A stretch of DNA of 26,125 nt from positions 1-26,125 of the forward strand of contig JAQGFW010013712.1 of NCBI GenBank assembly GCA_030463445.1, given 5' to 3'. Below the pieces are notes generated by a model. That model ran no database searches. It was not told the DNA's origin and was given only the letters and a program-made list of their open reading frames with translations. Shown here in pieces: positions 7,375 through 15,204 of the stretch (position 1 is its first letter; every line of letters begins with the position of its first letter). Origin of the DNA: Euplotes aediculatus. Its lineage: Eukaryota > Ciliophora > Spirotrichea > Euplotida > Euplotidae. The position numbers were made by a program, and so were the translations under genes.

Positions 7375-10300
7375 CTATTGTCTGAATAACTGATTTATTT
7401 TAGCTGCATCTTTGGTGGGAGCTTCATCAAGAATGGCGGAAATTAAGTCTTCACTGGTGGGTGTTGCATAGGGATACCGATGCGATTCCAGAAATTTCCG
7501 TAAGGCGCGATTGATTTTTTCCTCTCCTATCAACTGGTACAATTCATACATCACCACCGCCCCTTTGTAATAGGCCAATGCTGCATTTTCCGGTTGCACT
7601 TTATAGAGGGCTTCGTTTTCAATGGTCCATCGCTGTCGATCATAAAAAAGCTGAAACATTTGAACGGCTTCTTTCATTACTTCTTCTCCCTGTTTCTGTT
7701 TTATCAGCATGATTTCTGTATACATGGCAAGCGTTTCCGTCAGTAATTGCGCACCTTCTTTGTCGGCAGGATGTAATTGAAAAGTTCCCCACCACTCATG
7801 TGCCAGTTCATGGGAGGCCAGTTCGTTGATAACATCCCTGGTTTTGTCTTTGCGTAAATCGGCATGGTAACTGCCCGTTTCTGTCATAAAGATGGTGCCC
7901 GGGTAGGCAGTTGCATTAAACCCGGAAGTGAATCCGGAGATTTCAGCATAGGTGATCGACGGGTATGGATATTGACTGAAATTTTTAATGCAATAATCAA
8001 GGGTCCGTTTACTTTCTTCAATCAGACTGGAAGCATTTTCAAAATGATTCGGATGATGGAGTACAATTATTTCAATTCCCTTATACCTTTCTTTCAGGGT
8101 CTTATAACGGGCAGAAGAAAATCCAAATCGAAAGGGAATCCGATACTTCGAATTGAAATGAAAATAGGATCGGTTGTTGTGAGTCCAGCTTTTTATCAGT
8201 TGTCCGGTTCCAGCTACTTGCTGGTCTGAATTGGTACTCACCACTGCATCCAATAATATACCTGTTGGAAATTGAATGATCTCGCTGCTGTCTTCCAGTT
8301 TTTTTAGTTCAGTTGCTGCGCCCAAATCGGCATCTTTTCGTTTCGCTTCATCCTCAAGTTCATTGCCTGCCTGATAGCCAAACTGGGGATAATATCGGCT
8401 GATTCGCAAAAAGCTTCCATTTTCGGTAATAGAATTAAAGGATACATGTTGGTTATAAGCGGACCAGGAATACTGTAGTTTGAATTGCAGGATTAGGGAA
8501 TCTCCAGGCTGCAAGGGATTGATTAACTGATACCGCCTATGCCCATTAAGAGTATCTTTTTCCAACAGGATTGCATTCTCCAGTTGTAATGAGTCAGCCT
8601 GCATCATCGGATCAAGGTAGAGCAACAGACTGTCAATTGCCTTCGAAGCCTGGTTTACCAATTGATAGGCACCCTCAATCCTATACCTGTTTTCTTTGGG
8701 GTAGAGGTCTATGGCTGTTGTTACACTGCGAATAACAGGTTGTGGGAGATCCTGGTAATGGCGGTATTTTTTTTCATAGTTTACCTGCCAGTTTATTTTG
8801 TCTTTTTTAGTTAAGTGGTTCGTTTCCTGAAGAATTGGCCATCCTGTAATGCACAATGTTAGAATGGCAGCTAAGGGTGTCATTAATCCCCAACCGCTTA
8901 TCTTTCTTTTTTTACTTTTCCACTGAAGGAGTAACCAACTAATCAACACAGTTACACCGGTCCAGAAGAGCATGCTATTGATAAACACCAGCCAGTAAGC
9001 ACCGTATCCATTCATATCGGAATAATTCGGCAGAGATGCTTTTGCAAATTGCGTAAGTGGGTGTTCCAATCCGATTTGCCGGCCGGTCTTGCTTTGTGTT
9101 AACAATAAAAATAGTGATGCTGCCAAAATGCCCGGATATTTTTTGTCTATTGCCAACTGAATCGCCAGAACGATTCCTGCACATAAGATTGCTGGCCAGC
9201 CGATGGATACAAATAACGTTGTATACAATTTCCAGTTGATTTCATTGTAGTGAAAGCCAAGCTGAAAACAGATTCCTATCAGGATGGAGAATACTATCAA
9301 ACAAAGCACCAAACTGGTTACTACCATCCATACAGCGATCAGGCTGCTTCCGAAAGACAGGGACGTGGATCTTTCGAGCGCTTCCATTTTTACTTCCCGG
9401 CTTTTCCAAAGCAGCAGTTGGCTGTAAAATAGTAATGCAATTAACGTGAATACGGGGAGGGTTTGAGTGATTCGGTTAACCATTAGCGTGGTACTTGCAA
9501 AATGTTGTGGAATCCGTATACCGCCTTCTATAGCGCTATAAATTTCAATACCCAGAAAAAAGCCAAAAAGCAGAAATAAAATTAGCAGTGCCCTGCTTTT
9601 AAAAACCAACCGAATACCCATTTCCCATTGAATTAAACAGGTAGTCCACCAATAGGGAAGTGGCTGTATTTTTTCTTTTATCGGAACATACGGTATTCTT
9701 GTTGCTATGGCGATATCCTCTTCTGCTGCGATCCTTTTTTTTGTTTCGGATGGCAGCCTGAATTTGAAACGGTTGATTCCAATCCAAACCAATCCGCAGG
9801 AAAAAATTAAATATACCATCCGGTTGATTAGAAAATTTCCTTTGGGTAGTATCAGGTTGGTATTTCGTTCTTCTACGGTCCAGGCCTGGGTCTGCTCAAA
9901 AAATCCGGCCATTCCGAAAGGGTCAAGTAAGGCTGCCAGCGACATGGATGCTGCTGAAACAGGAGACGCATTGGCAAACAGGGGCGAATCGGTTAAGAGT
10001 CCCACTACCATATACAGAATATAAGTTCCCAATCCTGCCATATAAACCAACAGTGGTTTTTTGGTTAGCAGGGCGACCGATCCCACCAGGGCTGCACAAA
10101 AAACGATGGTTGGAACAACCAATGTAAAATAGGGAGTGATGTAATTCAGCAGTTGAAAAGGGCCAAATCGAATGGTATCCTGGCTTCTCAATAAATGGCC
10201 GATCATCCAGCCGCCCGTAAATAATAAATAGCTGAGACAAGTGATACCAATCACCAATAACCAACGGCTGAGTAAGAAGGCAGTTTTGTTTAGCGGGTGT

Positions 10301-10566
10301 GCATAGAGTACTGTTTCGAATCCATTTTCTTTTTCTCTGAAAAAAACCTGAACGGTTAACAGCGTAACGATGAAGATATTCACCAATGAAACAATGCCTG
10401 TCAGATAGGTGATGACCCAGGGAGAGTTTGTATAGAGTCCGGCGAAACTAAACTGCATGAGATAACTTGCCAGCACACCGGTTAGCAGGGGCAATAGGAC
10501 TAAAAGCAACAACCAGGTTCGGCTATAATAAAAGCGGCCTTCAGAAGGGAGATAGGTGCTAAGCAT
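7375..10566 (-). CDS. ABC-2-type permease fused to M1-family metallopeptidase
   Basis: The chosen start gives 1063 aa. The N-terminal half (about 1-580) has roughly 12-13 predicted membrane segments typical of ABC-2 permeases. The C-terminal part is an M1 (gluzincin) peptidase with zinc motif HELAHEWWG (H919, E920, H923) and a downstream Glu in LLTETLAMY. That Glu lies two residues further from the motif than in classical M1 enzymes, and GxMEN is replaced by SGFNATAYPG, as happens in this fused subfamily. I chose the ATG at 10566 because the ABC ATPase stop overlaps it by 8 bp (ATGCTTAG), a translational-coupling arrangement. A longer frame to 10656 would lie wholly inside the ATPase gene and adds no domain. 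With the ATPase it should form one membrane transporter/peptidase complex. The transported substrate and any peptidase activity are unknown. Confidence 0.9.
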   Translation of the reverse strand: MLSTYLPSEGRFYYSRTWLLLLVLLPLLTGVLASYLMQFSFAGLYTNSPWVITYLTGIVSLVNIFIVTLLTVQVFFREKENGFETVLYAHPLNKTAFLLSRWLLVIGITCLSYLLFTGGWMIGHLLRSQDTIRFGPFQLLNYITPYFTLVVPTIVFCAALVGSVALLTKKPLLVYMAGLGTYILYMVVGLLTDSPLFANASPVSAASMSLAALLDPFGMAGFFEQTQAWTVEERNTNLILPKGNFLINRMVYLIFSCGLVWIGINRFKFRLPSETKKRIAAEEDIAIATRIPYVPIKEKIQPLPYWWTTCLIQWEMGIRLVFKSRALLILFLLFGFFLGIEIYSAIEGGIRIPQHFASTTLMVNRITQTLPVFTLIALLFYSQLLLWKSREVKMEALERSTSLSFGSSLIAVWMVVTSLVLCLIVFSILIGICFQLGFHYNEINWKLYTTLFVSIGWPAILCAGIVLAIQLAIDKKYPGILAASLFLLLTQSKTGRQIGLEHPLTQFAKASLPNYSDMNGYGAYWLVFINSMLFWTGVTVLISWLLLQWKSKKRKISGWGLMTPLAAILTLCITGWPILQETNHLTKKDKINWQVNYEKKYRHYQDLPQPVIRSVTTAIDLYPKENRYRIEGAYQLVNQASKAIDSLLLYLDPMMQADSLQLENAILLEKDTLNGHRRYQLINPLQPGDSLILQFKLQYSWSAYNQHVSFNSITENGSFLRISRYYPQFGYQAGNELEDEAKRKDADLGAATELKKLEDSSEIIQFPTGILLDAVVSTNSDQQVAGTGQLIKSWTHNNRSYFHFNSKYRIPFRFGFSSARYKTLKERYKGIEIIVLHHPNHFENASSLIEESKRTLDYCIKNFSQYPYPSITYAEISGFTSGFNATAYPGTIFMTETGSYHADLRKDKTRDVINELASHELAHEWWGTFQLHPADKEGAQLLTETLAMYTEIMLIKQKQGEEVMKEAVQMFQLFYDRQRWTIENEALYKVQPENAALAYYKGAVVMYELYQLIGEEKINRALRKFLESHRYPYATPTSEDLISAILDEAPTKDAAKINQLFRQ

Positions 10567-11440
10567 GGGCACTAGAATTTTGCAGGTTTGAAAAATAGAT
10601 GTCTTCCAGCAGGGGTTCAGCCGCTTCGAAACCCGTGGCAGGCTGCTGATCTGCAAGAACCCGGATGGTTAATTGTCCCGCATTCAATTGGGTGAATAAA
10701 ACGGAATAAGCTGTTTTGTAATCATTCAGTTGGTTTTTGTCGATTGTTTTTCTCCAGATTTTTCCGCTAATGGTTTGAATGAAATCATCCGGTGATCCTT
10801 GAGCAACCAGCTTGCCTTTTATAAGAATGGCCATATTCGTACACAGACTTTTCACATCTTCAACAATATGGGTGGATAGCACCACAATGATCTGTTCTCC
10901 CAGTTCACTCAGCAGATTATTAAATCGATTCCGTTCCTCCGGATCCAGTCCGGCAGTGGGTTCATCCACGAGAATCAGTTCAGGATTTCCCAACAGTGCC
11001 TGTGCAATACCGAATCGCTGGCGCATGCCTCCGGAAAAGCTAAACACGTCCTGTTTTCTTTTTTCATAGAGATTGACTTTCTGCAATAGTGCCTGTACCT
11101 GTTCTTTTCTGCCTGCTTTTGGAATGCCTTTTAATACAGCCAGATAATCTAATAATTCAAGAGCGGATATATTGGGGTAAACGCCAAAATCCTGTGGCAG
11201 GAAACCGAGCCGCTGTTTGATATAGAGGGGATCGGTTAGGATATTAGCTTCATTAAAATGAATGCTACCGGAGCTGGCGGTTTCCAATCCGGCTATTATT
11301 TTCATCAGGCTGGATTTACCAGCACCGTTGGGTCCGAGTAATCCAAATAAACCCGGACCAATACTCAAGTTGATATTTTGCAGTGCTTTTATTCCGTTGG
11401 AATAGGTTTTGGAGAGCTGTTTGATTTGTAATGTAGGCAT
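10559..11440 (-). CDS. ABC transporter ATP-binding protein
   Basis: This 293-aa nucleotide-binding subunit is of the type paired with ABC-2 permeases. Walker A is GPNGAGKSS (36-44), the signature is FSGGMRQR (135-142), Walker B is LILVDEPTAGLDP (155-167), and the H-loop His is in LSTHIVEDV. A C-terminal extension of about 90 residues follows the ATPase core. The gene overlaps the start of the permease/M1 peptidase gene by 8 bp, so the two are an obligate pair in one operon, with the ATPase powering that membrane protein. The start ATG opens MPTLQIKQLSKTYSNG, with no upstream in-frame alternative needed. It lies 77 bp downstream of the HTH regulator gene on the same strand, so shared transcription is possible but not shown. 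Confidence 0.95.
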   Translation of the reverse strand: MPTLQIKQLSKTYSNGIKALQNINLSIGPGLFGLLGPNGAGKSSLMKIIAGLETASSGSIHFNEANILTDPLYIKQRLGFLPQDFGVYPNISALELLDYLAVLKGIPKAGRKEQVQALLQKVNLYEKRKQDVFSFSGGMRQRFGIAQALLGNPELILVDEPTAGLDPEERNRFNNLLSELGEQIIVVLSTHIVEDVKSLCTNMAILIKGKLVAQGSPDDFIQTISGKIWRKTIDKNQLNDYKTAYSVLFTQLNAGQLTIRVLADQQPATGFEAAEPLLEDIYFSNLQNSSAHA

Positions 11441-11517
11441 GGTAAAACGTTTAATTGGGGCAATATGGTGACTGTCCCCGTTAGGAGAGCAAAAAATTTA
11501 TTGGTATGATTGGTTGG

Positions 11518-11730
11518 TTAGGTTTCCGAGGGCTGGTATTCCAGAATATCTCCCGGCTGGCAATGCAATGCCTGGCAGATGGCTTCCAGGGTTTCAAATC
11601 GGATACCTTTGGCTTTCCCGGTTTTTAAGATGGATAAATTTGCCTGCGTTATGCCCAGCAGTTCTGCCAGGTGCTTGCTCTGCATCTTACGCCTGGCCAG
11701 CATCACATCGATATTTACAATAATTGGCAT
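11518..11730 (-). CDS. Small XRE/Cro-type helix-turn-helix regulator
   Basis: The protein is 70 aa and is almost only a helix-turn-helix of the YozG/HTH_26 type. The core is LARRKMQSKHLAELLGITQA, followed by NLSILKTGKAKGIRFETLEA and ICQALHCQPGDILEY. It should be a cytoplasmic DNA-binding protein. It lies 3 bp after the DUF2975 membrane protein gene, and this pairing of a DUF2975-like membrane protein with a tiny HTH protein recurs in Bacteroidota and Firmicutes. The natural reading is that the membrane protein controls, or is controlled by, this regulator. A perfect inverted repeat ahead of the operon (12281-12311) is a candidate binding site for it, which would make the operon autoregulated. 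Confidence 0.9.
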   Translation of the reverse strand: MPIIVNIDVMLARRKMQSKHLAELLGITQANLSILKTGKAKGIRFETLEAICQALHCQPGDILEYQPSET

Positions 11731-11733
11731 AGG

Positions 11734-12249
11734 TCAGATATATAAGTCCTGTTCTTTTTGTAATTGAAGTCCCTGGCGAAAGATGGCGGCTAAAAAATAG
11801 GCAAACACACCAACCACTGCATGTAATAAAACAAGTGCAAAAGCATCTGCTTCCAGGGTATCAAACAGCAGGGTGGCTATTACATGAACTATGGGTAAAA
11901 GAAAATTCACCAGGTAGAAATTCCGAAGGTGACGAACACCGGTATCCGTAAATAAGCGGGGTTGGAAGAACACCCGGAAAACATTTCCCAAAAGCCAGCA
12001 AAATAGAAAGTACCAGCCTAAAACAGATAAAAAATAGAGAATGATATACGTGATATTATAATCTCCGAGCAGCAAATTTTTCTCAGAAAAGGGATACGTT
12101 ACAGAGAAATAACGTCCATCTTCCCGCAATCGCAGGCCCCAGCCGGTGCTAAATGCGATAACGGACAGCAAAAATAAGGCACCATAGAGAAGGGCCATCA
12201 TTCTTGAAAAATAGAAGAGCAGCTTGGAGATAAGGCGGGTTGCATGCAT
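11734..12249 (-). CDS. DUF2975 domain membrane protein
   Basis: The 171-aa protein has four predicted membrane helices at about 15-37, 65-85, 105-127 and 134-158. Pattern and gene context match DUF2975, a family of unknown function usually encoded directly before a small HTH regulator, as here (3 bp gap). The start ATG at 12249 is preceded by AAGGA about nine bases upstream, a usable ribosome binding site that is uncommon in this window. The gene is divergent from the AraC-family gene, with 118 bp between their chosen starts, holding a perfect 14-bp inverted repeat. There are no catalytic motifs; a role as membrane sensor or anchor for the HTH protein is inference. Confidence 0.85.
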   Translation of the reverse strand: MHATRLISKLLFYFSRMMALLYGALFLLSVIAFSTGWGLRLREDGRYFSVTYPFSEKNLLLGDYNITYIILYFLSVLGWYFLFCWLLGNVFRVFFQPRLFTDTGVRHLRNFYLVNFLLPIVHVIATLLFDTLEADAFALVLLHAVVGVFAYFLAAIFRQGLQLQKEQDLYI

Positions 12250-12270
12250 AACAAATCCTTGAATTTATAT

Positions 12271-12286
12271 TGCAAATATGCAAATA
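12271..12286. repeat. Two tandem copies of TGCAAATA
   Basis: The 8-bp unit TGCAAATA occurs twice head to tail in the divergent promoter region between the DUF2975 and AraC genes. The second copy runs into the left arm of the large inverted repeat that starts at 12281. AraC-type proteins often bind direct repeats, so this could be part of an operator. With only two short A/T-rich copies, chance is also possible. Confidence 0.4.
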
Positions 12287-12311
12287 ATTATTGTAAAACA
12301 ATAATTATTTG
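12281..12311. promoter_or_regulatory. Perfect 14-bp inverted repeat, candidate operator
   Basis: Left arm CAAATAATTATTGT (12281-12294) and right arm ACAATAATTATTTG (12298-12311) are exact reverse complements separated by AAA. The palindrome sits between the divergent DUF2975/HTH operon (start 12249) and the AraC gene (start 12368), where a regulator of both could act. The arms have almost no G/C, so a stable RNA hairpin terminator is unlikely. Read as a protein site, the two-fold symmetry fits a dimeric HTH protein such as the 70-aa regulator encoded in the operon better than a monomeric AraC protein. Confidence 0.6.
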
Positions 12312-12367
12312 TGAGAATTATAGACTCTCGACTATGTTGTTACGGTGTATTAGTTTTACTGCATCCG

Positions 12368-13216
12368 ATGGTACAAACAAAACAGATACCTGTTCTGGGG
12401 CTGGATGAGTTCCGGTCTGAGCATTCCATTACCCGCGATTTTCAATTCCATGAAATCAAAGGGGAGCGGATCATAGAGCATCCGCACAAGCATGATTTTT
12501 ATGTGCTTTTGCTGGTGGAGAAAGGGCGTGGGGAACATACAATTGATTTTGAATCGTTTCAGATCAGGCAACGGCAGATACATATATTATTACCAGGACA
12601 GGTCCACCAGTGGAACCTGGGTAAAACGACAAATGCCTTGCAATTGATGATAAGCAAGGAAATTTTTTCCGTGATTCATACTACTGCCACCCTGAAGACC
12701 TTGTTATTTCAAGCTGAACCGGTACTTTCTTTAAGCAGGAAAGAGTTTGAAGCAATCAGGCATGAGTTTCATTGCATACAACAGGAACTATTGGTTGTTA
12801 ATCCGGTTTGGCCGGTAATACATGCCAGAACGAAACTTCTGATTCAGTTAATATGCAGAGTGGCTCAAATCGACCGGGAAGACCTTCGGCCGCAACCTAT
12901 GAATCCAATGGTTACCAATTTTCAATTGCTGCTGGATGGAAATTTTTTACTGGAGAAAACGGTTGCTTTTTATGCAGCCAGGTTATTCATCAGTCCTAAT
13001 TATCTGAATATACTTTGCCGGCGTCAGTTGAACTGTTCCGCACAGGAATTGATTCATAACCGTGTATTACTGGAGGCGAAACGATTGATACATACCTCAG
13101 AAAAAAGTATAAAGGAAATTGCGTACACACTGGGATTTAATGATCCTGCCTATTTTTCCAATTTTTTCAAATCTAAAACCGGACTGACACCAAGGCAATT
13201 CAGGGATCAGTTATAA
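12368..13216 (+). CDS. AraC-family transcriptional regulator
   Basis: The chosen start gives 282 aa. The N-terminal half is a cupin-like sensor domain with EHPHKHDFYVLLLVEKGRGE and LLPGQVHQWNL. The C-terminal 100 residues are the paired AraC HTH motifs, with SIKEIAYTLGFNDPAYFSNF and FKSKTGLTPRQFRDQL. I prefer the ATG at 12368 because a longer frame starts with GTG at 12311, at the very edge of the inverted repeat, and adds only a non-conserved hydrophobic stretch. The likely inducer is a small molecule, judging from the sensor fold, but none can be named. The gene lies 76 bp upstream of the amidohydrolase gene on the same strand, making that gene and the following ankyrin gene plausible targets. 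Confidence 0.93.
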   Translation: MVQTKQIPVLGLDEFRSEHSITRDFQFHEIKGERIIEHPHKHDFYVLLLVEKGRGEHTIDFESFQIRQRQIHILLPGQVHQWNLGKTTNALQLMISKEIFSVIHTTATLKTLLFQAEPVLSLSRKEFEAIRHEFHCIQQELLVVNPVWPVIHARTKLLIQLICRVAQIDREDLRPQPMNPMVTNFQLLLDGNFLLEKTVAFYAARLFISPNYLNILCRRQLNCSAQELIHNRVLLEAKRLIHTSEKSIKEIAYTLGFNDPAYFSNFFKSKTGLTPRQFRDQL

Positions 13217-13267
13217 TATTTACAAGTATTCGTGTAATTCGCCCAAGCTATTCGGTTGGCAGGGGTG

Positions 13268-13275
13268 TAGCTTTG
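13268..13275 (+). promoter_or_regulatory. Possible -7 promoter element (TAGCTTTG)
   Basis: TAGCTTTG matches the Bacteroidota -7 consensus TAnnTTTG exactly and lies 17 bp before the ATG of the amidohydrolase gene. No well-spaced TTTG/TTG -33 element is visible, since the nearest TTG (13256-13258) is too close. The call rests on the -7 hexamer and position alone. Confidence 0.3.
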
Positions 13276-13292
13276 TACAATAATTGAATGGT

Positions 13293-14621
13293 ATGAAAGG
13301 AACACTATCCAGAAAAGCGTTTATCAAAAACTCAACGGTTTTGTTGGCGGGTGCAGGATCCGGTTTGGCTACTAAACAAGAACTAACCGGTTTAGTGCAA
13401 ACGGAAACGGAAAATAGCCAGTCGCTGATCTTTAAGAATGTGCAGCTTGAAACAGGATATGAATGGAATGGAGAAGAAGTGGTAGCAACCCGTACAGCAG
13501 CTTTTTCAGTTGAACTTCGGGATGGGAAATTCTTTGCAATCAGACCCAATACAAACAGTGCAACCGCCATTGATGCAAAGAATTACCTGATGCTGCCTTC
13601 CTTCAAAGACTTGCATATTCATCTGGATAAAACTTTTTATGGCGGTCCCTGGAAAGCCCGGACTCGTAAAAACAGAACAGTAAAGGATATGATTGCAATG
13701 GAAGAGGAAATGCTTCCGGAACTGCTGAAGACCTCTACCTATCGGGCTGAAAAAATGATTGAATTGTTGCAATCAAAAGGTACTGCTTTTGCAAGAAGTC
13801 ATGTCAACATTGAACCAACCTCACAGTTGCGGTCGCTTCGAAATCTGCAACAGGCATTGGAGAATAAGAAACAGGGGTTTGGTGCCGAGTTGGTGGCATT
13901 TCCACAACATGGACTGTATTACCGTGATTCCACTTCTTTAATGAAAGATGCTGCGCAATCGGGAATCGATTTCATTGGCGGACTGGATCCTGCATCTATT
14001 GACGGTGATATCAATCGTACCATGGATTTTACGGTGCAACTGGCCTTGGATTATGATAAGGGAATTGATATTCATTTGCACGAGGGTGGTGCGGATGGGT
14101 TAAAGGTGGTTCAATACCTGATTGATCGGGTGAATGAAAATTCTGGCTTGAAAGGTCGCACCTGGTTAAGTCATTGTTTTGTATTGGCATCGCTGGATGG
14201 CAGCCAACAGGAAGCAATAGCCGAAAAGCTGGCAGCAGCTGGAATTGGAATCGCTTCCACCATACCGATGGGCCGTTCACAGATGCCAATTCCCACTTTA
14301 TTAAAACGCGACGTTCAGGTAGTAACCGGCAATGATAGCATCGTTGATCACTGGAATAGTTTTGGCACCGGCAGTGTATTGCAAAAAGCCAATCTGATGG
14401 CGCAATTATATGGGATGGTAACCGAGCTGGAGCTTTCCCAATCTATAAGTCTGGCTACTGCAGGTAGCACACCACTCAACCGAAAAGGGGAGCAGCAATG
14501 GCCCAAAGCGGGCGACGAAGCTAGTTTTGTATTGGTGGATGCCAGTTGCTCTGCAGAAGCGGTAGCAAGGGTGAGTGCCGTAAAAGCATTGTTTTATAAA
14601 GGGAATAAGGTATTCAGTTAA
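13293..14621 (+). CDS. Cytosine-deaminase-like amidohydrolase with Tat-like signal
   Basis: The ATG at 13293 gives 442 aa; an in-frame TTG at 13284 is less likely. The fold is the amidohydrolase TIM barrel, closest in motif layout to cytosine deaminase (CodA). Metal-site HIHLDKTF follows the first strand. HLHEGG supplies the His and the catalytic Glu three residues later, as in CodA. WLSHCF and GNDSIVDHW supply the later His and Asp. These suggest hydrolytic deamination or ring opening of a heterocycle, but the substrate is not identifiable. The N-terminus LSRKAFIKNSTVLLAGAG looks like a twin-arginine signal with RK instead of RR, so the enzyme may be exported, which would be unusual for a CodA relative. 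The ankyrin gene follows after 9 bp, and an AraC regulator gene precedes it. Confidence 0.85.
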   Translation: MKGTLSRKAFIKNSTVLLAGAGSGLATKQELTGLVQTETENSQSLIFKNVQLETGYEWNGEEVVATRTAAFSVELRDGKFFAIRPNTNSATAIDAKNYLMLPSFKDLHIHLDKTFYGGPWKARTRKNRTVKDMIAMEEEMLPELLKTSTYRAEKMIELLQSKGTAFARSHVNIEPTSQLRSLRNLQQALENKKQGFGAELVAFPQHGLYYRDSTSLMKDAAQSGIDFIGGLDPASIDGDINRTMDFTVQLALDYDKGIDIHLHEGGADGLKVVQYLIDRVNENSGLKGRTWLSHCFVLASLDGSQQEAIAEKLAAAGIGIASTIPMGRSQMPIPTLLKRDVQVVTGNDSIVDHWNSFGTGSVLQKANLMAQLYGMVTELELSQSISLATAGSTPLNRKGEQQWPKAGDEASFVLVDASCSAEAVARVSAVKALFYKGNKVFS

Positions 14622-14630
14622 AGAAGTCGC

Positions 14631-15188
14631 ATGAAATCTCTGCTCATTTATTTCATTTCTTTCTTTTTATCAGGCAGTCATTCAGATTTTGATCAGATGG
14701 ACAAAACTAATAAGGCCTTACTACAGGCAGTACGGGACCGGAATATGGAGAAAGCCACTGGGCTGTTGAAATTGGGTGCCAATGTCAATTATCAAAATGA
14801 ACAACTGGACAGTCCCTTTTTATTGGCAGGAGCTTTGGGTCATACAGAATTAGTTCAGTTGTTTCTTAAAAATGGAGCCCGCTTTGATGTATTTAACCGG
14901 TATAATGGAACTGCGTTGATACCTGCCTGTGAGCGCGGGCATATTGAAACCGTTCGCTTATTGGCGAATACAAAAGGTTTTCCTATCGACCATGTTAACC
15001 GGCTTGGATGGACAGCGCTGATGGAAGCGGTACTGCTTGGAGACGGAAGTTCAAAATATGTTACAATTGTTGAAATTCTGGTAGCTGCAGGTTGCGATCG
15101 CTCGATACCGGATAAAAATGGAGTCACTGCTTTGGAACATGCCAGGAAGTCGGGGTATAAGGAAATAGTACGAATACTGGAGAGGTAG
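14631..15188 (+). CDS. Small exported ankyrin-repeat protein
   Basis: The 185-aa protein has a short signal peptide (about 1-18, MKSLLIYFISFFLSGSHS) and about four ankyrin repeats filling the rest. Examples are NKALLQAVRDRNMEKATGLL, LGWTALMEAVLLGDGSSKYV and NGVTALEHARKSGYKEIVRI. It starts 9 bp after the amidohydrolase stop and has AAAGAAG as a plausible ribosome binding site, so it is co-transcribed with that enzyme. No catalytic residues are expected; it should be a periplasmic protein-binding partner. It is unrelated in order and length to the 459-aa ankyrin protein at 4953-6332, but both are secreted and both belong to an operon encoding an exported enzyme. Its 3' end is 16 bp from the convergent small gene at 15205. 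Confidence 0.9.
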   Translation: MKSLLIYFISFFLSGSHSDFDQMDKTNKALLQAVRDRNMEKATGLLKLGANVNYQNEQLDSPFLLAGALGHTELVQLFLKNGARFDVFNRYNGTALIPACERGHIETVRLLANTKGFPIDHVNRLGWTALMEAVLLGDGSSKYVTIVEILVAAGCDRSIPDKNGVTALEHARKSGYKEIVRILER

Positions 15189-15204
15189 ATTGGAAAGATA
15201 TGAT

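Noticed and set aside
10567-10656. Longer N-terminus for the permease/M1 peptidase (start at 10656)
   Set aside because: The 30 extra residues lie wholly within the ABC ATPase gene in another frame and look non-conserved. The ATG at 10566 gives the usual coupled overlap.
12311-12367. GTG start at 12311 extending the AraC-family protein by 19 residues
   Set aside because: It lies on the edge of the large inverted repeat, and the added residues are not part of the family domain. The ATG at 12368 leads directly into the sensor domain.
13212-13240. Hairpin after the AraC gene as a terminator
   Set aside because: The inverted repeat is short, mismatched and A/T-only, with no G/C-rich stem or clear U tract.
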